64,000 bases of DNA from Prostheceraeus crozeri (GCA_907163375.1 CAJQUW010003455.1:248001-312000), one strand, 5' to 3'; shown: positions 1-11,129, counted from the stretch's first letter. Notes: generated from the letters alone by a model not told the origin. Made by a program: numbers and translations.

Positions 1-288
1 AATTCATAAGAGGGAAGCCAGTTCAATATGGATTCAAAAATTGGTCGATCTGTTCTCCTGAAGCACTTACATTCACTCTGTAATACTCCATTCCCTACGT
101 AACATTTATTTTACTCTTGACATTCATACTTTTTTTCAATAGTTAAGACTCTCGTCACAATGAAGATAAAATCAAGTAGCGACTCAATTCCATTGATCCG
201 AGTGCATCTATCCATATTGTGAAAATGATCTTTAAAGTATAATGTTGCATACACGTAAATAATTGTGCTGCATTTATATTTTGTATTA
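1..288. other. flank without a gene
   Basis: No coding region, RNA gene or clear repeat was recognised in this AT-rich stretch. It is the left flank of the transposon that begins near 362. Confidence 0.5.
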
Positions 289-361
289 GATGGTGATTCT
301 GCAAATTTTCAAATAGGCCTATATGTGTCTCATGCCTTTGTATATGATCGTAGATGATGTA
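289..361. repeat. left copy of a ~70-bp repeat that received the first transposon
   Basis: The block around ctgcaaat, atatgtgtctcatgcc and gtagatgatgtat recurs just right of the transposon at about 3493-3560 and again, more diverged, at 3562-3635. The transposon therefore sits inside an older tandem repeat. The function of the repeat is unknown. Confidence 0.6.
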
Positions 362-394
362 TACTGCCGTGTTAAGGTAAAAAGCCGTAACTGC
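361..394 (+). repeat. left TIR, 34 bp
   Basis: Exact reverse complement of 3454-3487. It contains the aaggtaaaaagccgtaact motif that is repeated further in. Confidence 0.9.
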
Positions 395-540
395 ATTTTT
401 GTCAAAATTGAGTTATTATTACAGATGATGTTCTCAGGTAATTCTACATCTTATACTCAATTGAAATAGTCGTATGTCTTTTAGTTTTGAAAAAAAGGCA
501 ACATTCTGTTAGCCGTATCTGCTTGACCAGCAAGTCTGAC

Positions 541-560
541 AAGGTAAAAAGCCGTAACTG
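541..560 (+). promoter_or_regulatory. subterminal copy of the TIR motif (left)
   Basis: aaggtaaaaagccgtaactg matches the inner part of the TIR, in the same orientation as the left TIR. It is a plausible transposase-binding site. Confidence 0.6.
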
Positions 561-795
561 TAAATTATTGCAGCATGCTATTGCAAACAAACGCTGTTTG
601 TTATACATGAATCCACATGTACATTGACGGCAAGTCTACATATAGTTCACGTGCTTCCATTCCAATTGCTATGTCACGACGAGTGGGTCATTGTTCGATA
701 TCTACAATGAGGACAAGTTTCTGATGTCTAATGATAACGCATTGTGATATGGAAGATCTGTCAGTCATTATCTATGGCATGTCTGAAATCCCGCA

Positions 796-2666
796 TTGCA
801 ATGGGGAGCTTATCGAACGACTGTTGACATTGTTTTCTGCACACTGATTGGTTGGTGGTTGATCATGATGATGTTGTATACTTTAATATCTTTCTGTGTT
901 GTTCACATACCTAGAGGAGACGTCGACGGTATGAAGCGAGTGTTCGATGAACATGGCCAGCAAAGGCCAAAGCGACGAGCTGCTCTTGCAGCAATTAGTG
1001 GCTTAAATGCGATGGCCAGTTTCGAAAACCAGGACCATGCGGGTCCTGATCAGCACTGCGAGCTACAGACTGCAGATACTGCAGTTAATGACAGCGAAAA
1101 CGGTGTTCACCTTCACGTCGACCACGGTGCTGAGAATGGCCACTTAGAAACTGATATGGAAAGATGCAGAATACGTGCTCCGAAGGGCCAACCTAAAAAG
1201 CCACGAATGTTAACCGTTAAGGACAGACAAATGCGTGACGCTGAGCGACATCCTCAAATCCTGCCTCCATGTTCTGCTGTCTGCAAACGCAAGTGTACCG
1301 AAAATATTTCTGACGATCTTCGTGAAACTATTCACCGTACCTATTGCTGGACTATGCTGCCTGATGAACGGCAGTTATGGATTCGAACATCGGTTATCTC
1401 TAAACCTAGACTTCATACCTGTGAAGGAGAGTCTCGTCGTGGGCAAACATTGGAATATAAATTGCAGGAGATTCAGGTGTGTAAAACGTTTTTTCTGACA
1501 ACCCTCGGGTACAAACCTAACAACGACAAGCCAATAACAACTGCATTCATTTCTTTAGACGAAGATGGTCGGACTGTTAGTCGTATGCCTCTTGATATGT
1601 ACGTGATATTATTCTTCAACCGGCTCCAGATCGTCGTGGACGACATCCTCCGCCAAACAAGCTGGACGTCAGTGTCATACGAAATCACATAGAGAGTTTC
1701 CGACCCTGTGCGCCTCATTATCGCAGGTTACATGCTCCTCTCCGCCGCTATTTCCCTTGTGACATTACACCGACCATCATGCACAAAGATTTTGAAGAGA
1801 ATTCTTTCAAATGTAGCATTCATATCTATCGTCGAACCATTCGCCAAATGAAGCTTCCGCGAATGGAAGGCTACAAAACTTGTATGTTTAGGCAAAGATT
1901 GGTAGTATTTCACGAAACTTTCGCACCATTGCGAGGCAGAGGTAAAGCATTCTCTGTTGTGTGGCATGAAGGCATTGCTGGACGCGATGCAGGTGATGTT
2001 GCGAATGCTTTTTGGTTATTCCTCTTCAAGAATCGTGACGCAAAGCATGTGATTATGTGGCTGGATAACTGTAGTGGGCAAAATAAGAACTGGACACTAA
2101 TATCCATCCTCCTGCGTGTTGTAAATGAGAATGAAATCCAGACACATAAAATCACATTAAAATATCTTGAAGTTGGTCACACCTACAATGCAAGTGACAG
2201 TGTCCATGCCTTGGTAGAGAAGCAGATGCGATCCGCAAATAAAGTGTACGATTTTAGTGACTTTGTTGACTGCGTCAAAGCTGCTAGGTGCGATGTCCAA
2301 ATCCAAACTGAAGCCGAAAACCGTCGTTGGGATAATGAAGCCAGTCTTCAAAATTTGAGAAAGGCACAAGATCGTCCATATCTATCAAAAATTGTGGTTC
2401 TTGAAGTGCGACGTGGAAATGCTGCACTGTTTTGGAAAGAGCGACATACAGATGTACAATGCAAGTCTTTCGACAGAATTCTCAAAAGCACAATAAATCC
2501 GTTTAATGCTCCACTCCCTCCAAAGTTGAACAAACCGAGAGGAATTCCTGAAGGGAAGAAGTCCGATATTTTGAAAAATCTAGCACCCCTGATGCCGCCG
2601 AATCGACATTTATTCTGGCAAAGCCTTGTCAGCAGCAGTAGGGTTCCGGACTTGCAGATCCAATGA
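796..2666 (+). pseudogene. DNXXGQNKN-type (DUF7869-like) putative transposase, one frameshift
   Basis: Two open frames belong together: 796-1692 and 1779-2666. The second frame is open well before its first ATG and reads a conserved stretch with HIESFRPC, HYRRLHAP and RRYFPCDI, so the break is one frameshift near 1590-1640. The coding start may be the Met at 931, since cctag|agg just upstream looks like a splice acceptor. The 3' part has HEGIAGRDAGDVANAF, the motif MWLDNCSGQNKNW, and GHTYNASDSVHALVEKQM. I recall this domain as DUF7869, found in arthropods and other invertebrates. The acidic residues in LDNCSG, NASD and LVEK suit an RNase H-like D-D-D/E core. It is the sole long gene between matched TIRs, hence the transposase call. 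Confidence 0.7.
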
Positions 2667-3220
2667 GGAATTGCGGTCATTTTGTGTATATTGACTTAGA
2701 ATTTAGGAAGTATTATAGTTTCTATTGTGAGAGGCCTAGAGTAGTAATGCATTAACTGTCATGTAGCTAGATCCAGTAAGGTTTCTTGCTGCTTTTTTTG
2801 TTTTCAGTTTTGTATTTAGACACGCAGCAGATCCGATGAAAAATATCCTGTTTGTCTCATTGCTTTTGTTTTGGTGTTTGCATCATCCAAGGAAAATGAA
2901 TATCAAATTAGATTACTAAAAATGATATCAAGTCAATTCAAATGTCCTATTAACAGTTTCATTTGCTTGACTTAATTTCATTGCATCGTAGTCCTAGTTC
3001 TAATAAAAGTAGCCTATGCTTCAAAATCTAGCTTTCGGTAATGTATCCTTCCGTTTGTGCATGTATGAGATAGCGGACACACTGATCAAACTAGGTTTGC
3101 ATGAAATAATGCATAGAAGCTTTAAATGCATAATATGCTGCAATATATGTAGCATAATCAAAACATCCCAGAATCCTGTAATCTGAAAGCATTTTGAGTG
3201 TATCTGAAAGCTCTTTGAAG

Positions 3221-3236
3221 ATACGGCTTTTTACCT
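3221..3236 (-). promoter_or_regulatory. subterminal copy of the TIR motif (right, inverted)
   Basis: atacggctttttacct is the reverse complement of the TIR core. A direct-orientation copy follows at 3271-3290. Confidence 0.5.
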
Positions 3237-3270
3237 AAACATCATTATATTATTATATGCCGTATAATAT

Positions 3271-3290
3271 TAAGGTAAAAAGCCGTAACT
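3271..3290 (+). promoter_or_regulatory. subterminal copy of the TIR motif (right, direct)
   Basis: taaggtaaaaagccgtaact repeats the TIR core about 165 bp inside the right end. Together with the copy at 3221 it forms an inverted pair. Confidence 0.55.
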
Positions 3291-3453
3291 CACCTGATCA
3301 ATAGTGACAATGTAATATAGCAATTTCTGATTCACGGTTAAATGCACCTTCATTCACTATCTTTAAATGAAATATCATTCCGCAGCTACCGTTTATCAAT
3401 TAGGTATACGAATCAAAAACACAAAAAAGCTTCTACTGAAAAACAGGAAAATC

Positions 3454-3487
3454 GCAGTTACGGCTTTTTACCTTAACACGGCAGTAT
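3454..3487 (-). repeat. right TIR, 34 bp
   Basis: Exact inverted partner of 361-394, followed by the right copy of the TATA/TA target sequence. Confidence 0.9.
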
Positions 3488-3492
3488 AGGCC

Positions 3493-3640
3493 TATCATGA
3501 TCACTCTGCAAATTTGTAAATATATGTGTCTCATGCCTTTGTATATGATAGTAGATGATGTATATCATGACCACTCTGTAAATTTGTAAATAGATATATG
3601 TCACATGAATTTTGTATATATATATGATGGTGAACTTTAC
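3493..3640. repeat. two further copies of the ~70-bp target repeat
   Basis: The first copy closely matches the block left of the transposon; the second (from about 3562) is more diverged. The run ends in a short atatat tract. Confidence 0.55.
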
Positions 3641-4170
3641 GAACAAATATTCCGTGTTACATGCTTATCAACGATTGCCTGTAAGTGCCCTTGCGGCCTT
3701 TGCTTTGCGTTTTCTGATGTACTTCAGAATAAAAATTTATGACTTATGACTTATTTTCGTTCCACGAAGGAATCAGGTGTGCTAATTTCTATTGTTGGTC
3801 GAATTAGCCCTATATTATAGAACTACATCATACATACATATACACACCACTGTCTTGTATATTGCGCTTACTTTACCAGAGATAGGGAGAAATGGGTCAG
3901 AATTCGTCAAAGACTTATATAGGCCTATTGGCCAGATGTGTAAAAATATTATATGTTTTTTGATACGAAAAATTAGTTGCGTAGTAATAATAATTAGGCT
4001 GGCTGATAGCAAAAATAGAAAAGTGAGCACTCCACGAAAATATACAGCTCGACGCAAATTTAGCGATTGTCTTTAAACTCATAGCTCAATATAAGCTTAC
4101 TTCCTTGGCATAACAGAATCTGAATAAAATGATAAAATTCGGTTACTTCATGTAATAATTGAGTAGGAGC
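3641..4170. other. no gene; possible retroelement or mRNA 3' tail
   Basis: aataaaaatttatgacttatgacttattt at about 3728-3757 looks like a LINE-type 3' end with a short gacttat tail, or a polyadenylation region. No matching coding sequence is present upstream. The small open frames here have no coding character. Confidence 0.3.
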
Positions 4171-4174
4171 CATT

Positions 4175-4335
4175 ATAAATGATTTTGAGGCCCATGTGTC
4201 GCTAAATAATGATAATTATTGATTGAGGCCCATGTGTCGCATGTGAGGCCCACTTATTACATAAAATATACGGTATGAGGCCCACATGCCACTTGTGAGG
4301 CCCACGTGTCGCTTCTGGTGAGGCCCACATGTCGC
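4175..4335. repeat. dispersed short repeat gaggcccaYgtgtcgc
   Basis: About six copies of gaggcccacatgtcgc-like 16-mers lie at irregular spacing within 165 bp. Variation is mostly at one pyrimidine and in the last bases. The function is unknown. Confidence 0.65.
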
Positions 4336-4784
4336 TTAATATTATAATAATAATAAGGAAAAAAATTGAATGAATGAATAAATTAATTAATTAAAAAAAG
4401 GAAGGAAATAAGCAGCACAAATGAAAATTATTACGTAAAAGAATCAAAATCTGAATAAATAAATAAAATTGATAGTCACAAGAAACTAGTGTAAAATAAA
4501 AGAGTAGACTGCAACAAAAAAAATTAGTGCAAACGAATAATGTAATACATACTGAAAATAAAATGAAATTAGTCCTTAAAAGGACTGGTTTTGCGTTCCG
4601 TGTACCAGATAGGAAGTCATCAGCAGGAACTCAGGTAGGATTCGTGTTTCGGCCCCAATTCCTGAACACTCAAACCGACCTGAGCGGGGCCCTGCACAGT
4701 AAAACTGTACAGCTTCCACAAAGTCAAAAATCGGGTTAGTCACAATCGGTGTAAGTCAAAATCGACAAAAAAAAGAAAATCTGA
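4336..4784. other. no gene seen
   Basis: An A/T-rich, low-complexity stretch (taataataa, aattaattaatt) followed by sequence with a non-conserved open frame at 4527-4739. Nothing was recognised. Confidence 0.4.
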
Positions 4785-5370
4785 TTATTCGGTTAGCAGA
4801 AAACTGAACTTAGAAAATTGTCTAGCTGAATACAGCCCAAATTTCAAAACTAGCTCTTTATGTCTGTGTAAACATCTTTCTCCATTATTGATTAAAGAAT
4901 CTTGATTATAGTCTCTAGCAACTAATAATCTGAAGGTCGAAGAAGCTTTTTCCAAAAAATCATCAAGGGATGAACAAATTCGACCATATCTTATAAGTTG
5001 TCCGTTAAATACTTGGCTACCCATTTTGTACGGGATTGTATTTTCTGGGAATGTTAGGAGTGTAACAGCAAAGTTAAAATAGTCTACTTTATTATACACA
5101 GAAAAGTTAAAATTAAAACTTAAAATCGTCTACTTTATGATACACAGAAGTTCGTAAACCATCATTAGTAATGCTCAATTTAACATCTAGGTATTCAACC
5201 TCTTTGTTGTTACTACCGCTTCTGCTCGCTTCCAAGCTACTGGGGTAAACATGTTTTATAATCTGGTTAAAATGTTTATAATTAATTATACAAATGTCGT
5301 CGATGTATCTAGAAATATTAGATAACAGTTTAGCCAGTCCCATCTTCTTATTTTTCAGTAAGTTTTGCAT
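4785..5370 (-). pseudogene. reverse-transcriptase remnant, Penelope-like or related retroelement
   Basis: Read on the minus strand, the first part carries SRYIDDICIIN, the catalytic YxDD-like box of a reverse transcriptase, and EVEYLDVKLSI. The downstream part carries the conserved VDDFKF/VDYFNF and QLIRYGRICSSLDDFLEKA blocks. These blocks are typical of a single-ORF retroelement reverse transcriptase common in marine invertebrates. The copy is broken and covers only the middle and 3' part of the domain. A ~33-bp stretch around tagtctactttattatac is duplicated in tandem inside it. Exact family assignment needs a profile search. Confidence 0.65.
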
Positions 5371-5371
5371 A

Positions 5372-5482
5372 TAACAGGCCTCCCAAAAAAACCTATAAAA
5401 CCTATAAAAACCTATTTTTTAAAAACTGACATATATTTTTAAAAAATAACCTATAAAACCTATATAAACCTATTTTTTCGGA
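5372..5482. repeat. AAACCTAT-type repeat block, possible hAT end
   Basis: Repeats of aaaacctataaaacctat run from caggcctcccaaaaaaacct to cctattttttcgg. The opening caggcctccc resembles a hAT terminus, and a hAT-type C-terminal coding region lies at 6568-7422. No right end was found, so the link is tentative. Confidence 0.4.
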
Positions 5483-5964
5483 CTTCTTATGATTTTTGAC
5501 TGAGATGATCACATTTCTTATGCTATTTTACATATCACGTAAGTTTTCTTGATTATCGATAAGGAAAGCAATTTTTAATACTATCTAGTTTCAGATTGTG
5601 TGTTATTCGTCTTTTGAAGGTCGGTGATTGATTTTGTTCCTCGTGTGCCCAATGATCAGCAGTTATTACTCTTGAATGATTTTCGATTGGTTCAGTCTGG
5701 TTGTTGAACTGTTCGTATTGTTTACTTGTTCCATTTTATAATTTGTTATTGAATTGAACATACATGTACATGTTTTTATAATTGTGGAAGACCTGAACTT
5801 AAAATAGTTAATAAAATGACTGTTTATGGACTTCAAGCAAAATTTATGGAGTTGGGAGACCCGGTTGCCTACAATTAAGATGTTTTACACTAGATGTTTA
5901 ATGTATAACTCAATTTTAACTGTTGCCCTTTGTCATTCAGAAGTGAAATTATTATCTATAGTTA

Positions 5965-6122
5965 ATAACTATAATATATAATAATATATATATATAATAT
6001 AATATATAATAATTTACAATATAATATAATATAATATTATGTATATATTATGTATATGTTATAATATTATATATATAAATAATATAATATAATAATAATA
6101 TATATATAATATATAATAACTA
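5965..6122. repeat. AT microsatellite-like tract
   Basis: A long run made almost only of ataatata and taatat motifs. Confidence 0.85.
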
Positions 6123-6567
6123 ATAAGTCTTTGTATTTTGACTTTGGAATCATCAAAATATTATGAAAGGAAAACATAACGCTGAATTAGAATATCATCT
6201 GAAACTAGTTTAATCTCTCAACTCTATTGGGCTGCTTTCAAGTCTGTGCGAGCCCCAAAAAATACCCTAATGATTTTGCGTGGACATGTTTAAAAGTTTT
6301 GAATTTTTTCATAAGTTGGCATTATTTATTGGCATTATTGGCATTATCCTTATGGCATTTTCATAAGGATTTTATATAGCTTTAAGCTATACAAAATCCT
6401 TTCACTGATTTTTCATTTAACTAATAAACGGTCCACGTTATCTAGATGCTACTTTTGTAGTGACATTATGGGTGCACACTTTATGACAATTACCCAATAA
6501 TTGTAATTTTTACGATGCCAATAAGTTCAGGTGTTCTATGGGAAAATACTCAATATTGTGATATTGA

Positions 6568-7422
6568 GCCCTCCGCGTACTACATCCAAACGAACAATCC
6601 AACAAGAAAGGATGCCGCTATATCAAAATCATAGCAGAAGCGATGCCTTTTCTCAAAGATGACGACATCGTGAAAATCATCGACGAATGGAAATTGTACG
6701 GTGAAGAAAAAGTTAAGTCAGACATTCATGAAATCCGCATTGATGAATTCTGGTCTCAGATACTAGAACATGAATCAGTAAGTGGAAGAAAGAAATACCC
6801 GAATCTTTCCCGTGTCGTAAAAGCAGCTCTCACATTGGCTCACAGCAATGCCGACTCAGAAAGGGGACTTTCAGTTAATAAACGATTGCTTGGTACGGAT
6901 AGAACAGCGCTTTCTGCAAAATCTGTAATCGGAATAAGAGCATGTAAAGACACTGTCCGATCATTTGATGGCATTACAAACGTTCCCATCACAAAAGACC
7001 TTATCAGCGTGGCGAGGGCATCTTCGAAGGTGTATCAACAGGAATTGGAGGAAGAAAGGAAAAAGGCGGAAAAACTTAAACAGGAAAAGAAAGAACGCGA
7101 AGAAAAAGAAATTCAAGCAGAAAAGGAACACAATGAAAAAATAGAAAAAATGGACGCGCAAACATGTCTTATTGCGAAAGACGAAGAAAACATTAACGTT
7201 GAAACGTCGAGAGCCAATCTTCTATTAAAGGATGCACAAACCCGTCTCGATGAAAGCATAAAAAAGAATGATATGGATGGCATCAGTATAGCATCAGATC
7301 TTTTGCGATTGGCAAAAGAAAAAATCGAAACATCCGCAAAGAAGCAACTTGAATTACAGAATAAAAAGCGGCAGCTCATGACAACTTACCACGGAATGAC
7401 AATAAAGAAAAAAAGACTGTAA
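6568..7422 (+). CDS. hAT-type transposase C-terminus fused to a coiled coil (partial)
   Basis: The frame is open from 6568, upstream of its first ATG at 6643, so this is a 5'-incomplete gene or a last exon. Residues about 50-85 after that ATG, YPNLSRVVKAALTLAHSNAD then SERGLSVNKRLL, match the hAT dimerisation region (the 'ERSFS' block). From about residue 125 there is a strongly charged coiled coil (EEERKKAEKLKQEKKEREEK) and then more helical sequence to the stop. No catalytic domain lies in the preceding 1 kb, so the copy is probably cut. Such hAT-coiled-coil proteins occur in several invertebrates. It could also be a domesticated host exon, but nothing here proves this. Confidence 0.6.
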   Translation, partial: ALRVLHPNEQSNKKGCRYIKIIAEAMPFLKDDDIVKIIDEWKLYGEEKVKSDIHEIRIDEFWSQILEHESVSGRKKYPNLSRVVKAALTLAHSNADSERGLSVNKRLLGTDRTALSAKSVIGIRACKDTVRSFDGITNVPITKDLISVARASSKVYQQELEEERKKAEKLKQEKKEREEKEIQAEKEHNEKIEKMDAQTCLIAKDEENINVETSRANLLLKDAQTRLDESIKKNDMDGISIASDLLRLAKEKIETSAKKQLELQNKKRQLMTTYHGMTIKKKRL

Positions 7423-8555
7423 TAACGAACTTCAACTCTGTTGATGAGAGATAGTTGACTGTTGTGATAGCAATTTGCTTGTCCTCATTTTTTGTATAGA
7501 TTATTTTACTAGTGTCACATTTTCAGTTGTTGAACTTTTTAACTTTTTAGTGGAAAGATTGGACATTTTTACAAGTGTTTGTTTTGAAGTTTTCTGTTCG
7601 GTACCCCAGCAGCAAAAACACGTCTCTGAGACGTCTCAGCTGGTCTCACTCGTCGCATTTCACATAAATGGTCTCTTTAGAAAAATATTGAATCGAATAG
7701 GCACAAAAAGTGATATTTAGCCACAACGTCATTTTTGTTTTTGATCTACACTATTTTTTTACTCGTCGTAACTGGTCTCATGTTGTCGTAACTCGTCTTC
7801 AAAACAGTTGCAAAATTGAGACCAGTTGAGACGACTCTACTCGTCCAGACTGGTCTAAAAATAAAATTGTGAATGGTATCTAATAAAGCTCCCCAGGTAA
7901 CAATTACGACCTCGAATAGACCCTTTATAGCCCGAATAACCCATATAGCCCTCTAATAACCCTGCTATGGAAAACGGGCAAGAACAGGTTAAAATGAGGG
8001 TATGAATTGCCCTGTAACAAACCTCGTATGCTGCGAATAATCCTTAAACCTGTTTTTACCCTAGTAGACCTACTATACCCTTGGTCAACATATAGTAATT
8101 CTGAATGAGCTGGGTCAAGCATTTCATACAATATAGACCATATTGATACATACTCACATTGTTGAATAGAAATATAATAGTAAAAAATCTCAATAAAAAC
8201 GGCAGACAATGAGCTATTGCGACGGTTGCGTGAAATAAACATAAGAATTCGGTTTTAAGCCGTTGAAGCTTTAAACATAATCATGTTGTTGAATGATTAT
8301 GGTTGTATTTTATTTTGAAAAAAATCGCTAAACAAATAAAATCCTTGTTCCCATAATATGCTTATTAAATGAATTATTCCCATAAAGATCCTGACCTTAG
8401 TTCCGTTCCCATTCTGGAGTTAATTATGAAAAGGCCTTATTTGATACAGCAGCGAGAAAGAATTTTATATTTTGTCTTCTCTTCATCGTCATTAAAAAAT
8501 TGTTTGTAGTACATAGCTGTATACAATTTTGATTTTCTATCTACATTCACAGAGT
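7423..8555. other. no gene; GTCTC-rich inverted repeats at 7618-7860
   Basis: Between 7618 and 7860 the motifs ctggtctcactcgtc and gagaccagttgagacgac recur in both orientations and could form a hairpin. The rest is AT-rich with an unremarkable taataaccc/tagccc stretch at 7915-7975. Open frames here look like chance. Confidence 0.4.
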
Positions 8556-8559
8556 AATA

Positions 8560-8645
8560 TTGACAAATATAATATTGACTTGTTTTAATAAGCGGCATTC
8601 ACCCGCATTCAATTTTATAAGACTGGAAAACTGTTTTTAATACTA
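8560..8645 (+). repeat. first copy of an ~80-bp repeat
   Basis: aatattgacttgttttaata, gcggcattcacccgcattca and aattttataagactg here are repeated with changes at about 9010-9090. The pair flanks other shared motifs (caacgcgttgt at about 8662 and 8898), so a ~450-bp stretch was probably duplicated in tandem. Confidence 0.6.
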
Positions 8646-9009
8646 CGAAGTCAAATTTCTCAACGCGTTGTATCTTCTTATTCACTTCTCGCGTTTTCAT
8701 TGGCTAATGAAAATATGTAATTTTTTTGTGAAATCTCGAGAGTTATCTATAATAACACTTAACAGATAATAATTAATTCAAATAATTCTCAAGATAAATC
8801 TGAAGAGATGATAAAAAATACAATATCTTTTTACAATATTTTCATTCGCTTTTTTGTTGACTAATGGGAAGAGAAAAATACGAATAAGAAGTCCCAACGC
8901 GTTGTTCAAGATGTATTCGTTTTTCTAGCCGTAGTAGCCAACTACAGTGAAGTTAGTGAACCCTTAAAGCATTAAGATAGCCTTCGATTACAGTATTTCT
9001 ATCAGCATT

Positions 9010-9090
9010 AATCTAAATATTGACTTGTGTTAACAAGTGGCGCACACTTGCATTCAATTTTATAAGGTTGAAGAATTGTTTTTTTTTTTT
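9010..9090 (+). repeat. second copy of the ~80-bp repeat, upstream of the tnp2-like gene
   Basis: Diverged copy of 8560-8645 lying just before the coding region at 9157. It may be part of the 5' leader of that transposon. Confidence 0.6.
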
Positions 9091-9156
9091 TTGAAATCCT
9101 AACAATCATCCACGTATAGCGTAAGTTAGTCCTCGATTACGGTAATTCCAACCACG

Positions 9157-9906
9157 ATGTCAAGGAATGAATATTTCCGACAACGAAGACTAGTAAATAG
9201 AGAATTAAGGTATGTACTCGAAGATGAGAGATACTTGAGTACAAATTTATCGGGGAGACAAAGGGATGTGGGGAATCACTGTTGTACCAGTAATGTTGAG
9301 CAACATGTAACAAGTAGGCCTATCGACTTGATGGAAGGAGTGAACATTTGTCATAACGATGACGATTTTATACGCAATGATGCCGTCAAGAGTGATCTTA
9401 GTTTTACTTCATCTGAAACATCAAGTGTAATGAGTTGTAGCTCTGATGAAGAAAATGCGTTTGTAGAAGAAGTGGGAGTGATGCTTTATATTCATGGGCA
9501 GTTGAAACAGGTGTTAAACACACCGTAATAAATAATCTCTTGAGGAAACTGCAACCTTATCATCCCGACCTGCCCCTAGATGCTCGGACTTTGCTTAAGC
9601 GTGAAGAATTTGAAAATTTAAAAATTCATTTGGAAAATGGAGTTCTTCTGTATTTTGGGTTGTGTCCAACTTTACGACGCTTTCTGTCTTCATACAAGGA
9701 AGATAAAGTATTCCGATTATTCTTAAATATCGATGGCATTCCGCTTTCTGGCAGTGGAACCAAGGAGTTTTGGCCTATTTTAGCTAGACTAGAAGATTCG
9801 AATCCAATGATAGTTGGTGTGTTTTGTGGAGAGGGCAAGCCGTCGCCCATCGAATCATTCTTAGCTCCTTTAGTAGCTGATATAAAGATGTTAAAAGCGA
9901 CTAAGC
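9157..9906 (+). pseudogene. CACTA/tnp2-like transposase, copy 1, 5' part
   Basis: Starts with an Arg-rich Met (MSRNEYFRQRRLVNRELRYV) and an acidic region. A frameshift near 9490 then joins to the conserved block WAVETGVKHTVINNLLRKLQ, YHPDLPLDARTLLK, and further on LFLNIDGIPLSGSG, EFWPILARLE and VGVFCGEGKPSPIESFL. The order, DG-PL / FWPIL / GxxxGxxKPS, follows the plant CACTA Tnp2 transposase plan and a large animal family. The gene is interrupted at 9907 by an LTR retrotransposon and resumes at 12344 with the zinc-binding region. Transposition would be by cut and paste. The element's own ends were not found. Confidence 0.75.
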
Positions 9907-10140
9907 TGTTATGTAATGTCATGTGCATGTTCACTATTCTATGTGTATCATGGGTATTGTGATATCTTTGGTGACATTATGTAAGGTCTTCATCTCCTCT
10001 TAATGTCTATGGGCTTCCAATGTCTAGAAGCTCTGGTATTTGAATTTCAATACTATGCTATGTTTCACTGCTCAAGGGCAGACATATCAGTTAGACCTAA
10101 TATACGGTCTTAGCAACTACCAGCTGTTCTAAAATCCATC
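9907..10140 (+). repeat. left LTR
   Basis: 234 bp, nearly identical to 12110-12343. Confidence 0.95.
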
Positions 10141-10157
10141 ATGGCGACGAGGATGGG

Positions 10158-11129
10158 ATGGTCAAGCATAATTTTGAATTAAATGTAAATAAAAGTCAAG
10201 AATGCAAGACGCAAGTCAAATTTTTGGGTTTCATTTTGAGAAATGGAAAGATGTTACCTGATCCTGAACGTATAAGCGACTGGATGCAGATGGCTGACCC
10301 AATGAACAAAGATCAATTGAGAAGCATACTATCAACGTTAAGACATTACGGCATATTCTGTAAAAATTTCTCAATAATCGCCAGACCTCTTTATACTTTA
10401 TTAAAGAAAAACAGTCACTGGGAATGGAACACGAAACATTCAGAAATTATAAAACAAATGAAAATTATCATTCGTGATAATGCTATTGTATCGTATGACA
10501 TAAACAAACCTTTGTATTTAACATGTGACGCATCAAAAGTCGGGATTGGTTATGTCTTGTCTCATGATAAACTACAGAATCAAGTAGTATGGTTGGGCAG
10601 TCGAGTTCTATCTCCAGCAGAATCAAATTACCCAAACATCGAACGGGAAGCACTTGCCATTATTGAAGGTGTTAAGTATTTCCATCAGTTTTTAGCTGGA
10701 CGACGTTTTAAAATTCTATCAGATCATAAACCGTTACAGTATATTTTTGACAGGAAACACGTGTCTGAACGAGTTTCTGCGCGACTGCAACGTTGGGCCT
10801 TACTTCTAAGGACATACAATTACTCAATTGAATACAAAGAAGGAAAGTCTTTGCACGTTGCTGACTCATTTCGCATTCCGTTGAGGAAGGAAGGCATCGT
10901 ACCTCCTATATTGCTAATCAATTCATTAAATGAGTTTGATTTCTCAGAAAGTTTACTGCACCAAATCGCCAAAAGTAACGACAAAACATTGTCTTTGCTC
11001 AAGACGTACATAATAAATGGCTGGCCTCAGTATTTACGAAATGACATCAGACCATATGCAAAATCTAAGGATGAGTATTCCATTCAGTCCGGAATTGTAT
11101 ACAAAGGAATGAGTTGTACCTCCTTGTAA
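10158..11129 (+). pseudogene. retroelement fossil: reverse transcriptase end and RNase H
   Basis: Contains the end of a Gypsy-type reverse transcriptase (KFLGFILRNGKMLPDPERI) and the RNase H domain (LTCDASKVGIGYVLSHD, NIEREALAIIEGVKYFHQFL, ILSDHKPLQYIFD). It belongs to the LTR element at 9907-12343. Confidence 0.9.

Larger units (their letters stand above)
362..3486 (+). mobile_element. DNA transposon with 34-bp perfect TIRs and a DNXXGQNKN-type transposase
   Basis: The termini are exact inverted repeats at 361-394 and 3454-3487, starting with the core ctgccgtgttaaggtaaaaa. The flanks read TATA on both sides (360-363 and 3485-3488), which fits either a TA duplication with tips TACTG or a 4-bp TATA duplication with tips CTGCC. 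The motif aaggtaaaaagccgtaact recurs inside each end. The only long coding region inside is the frameshifted gene at 796-2666, which I take to be the transposase. The superfamily is not certain: a 4-bp duplication and a D-rich core would suit a Sola-like element, but this is inference. Confidence 0.8.

Noticed and set aside
3792-4076. 94-codon plus-strand frame
   Set aside because: Low-complexity AT-rich composition, no motif, and an overlapping minus-strand frame of similar length. Most likely chance.
4527-4739. 70-codon plus-strand frame
   Set aside because: No recognisable domain and no splice or start context; it lies in a decayed repeat region.
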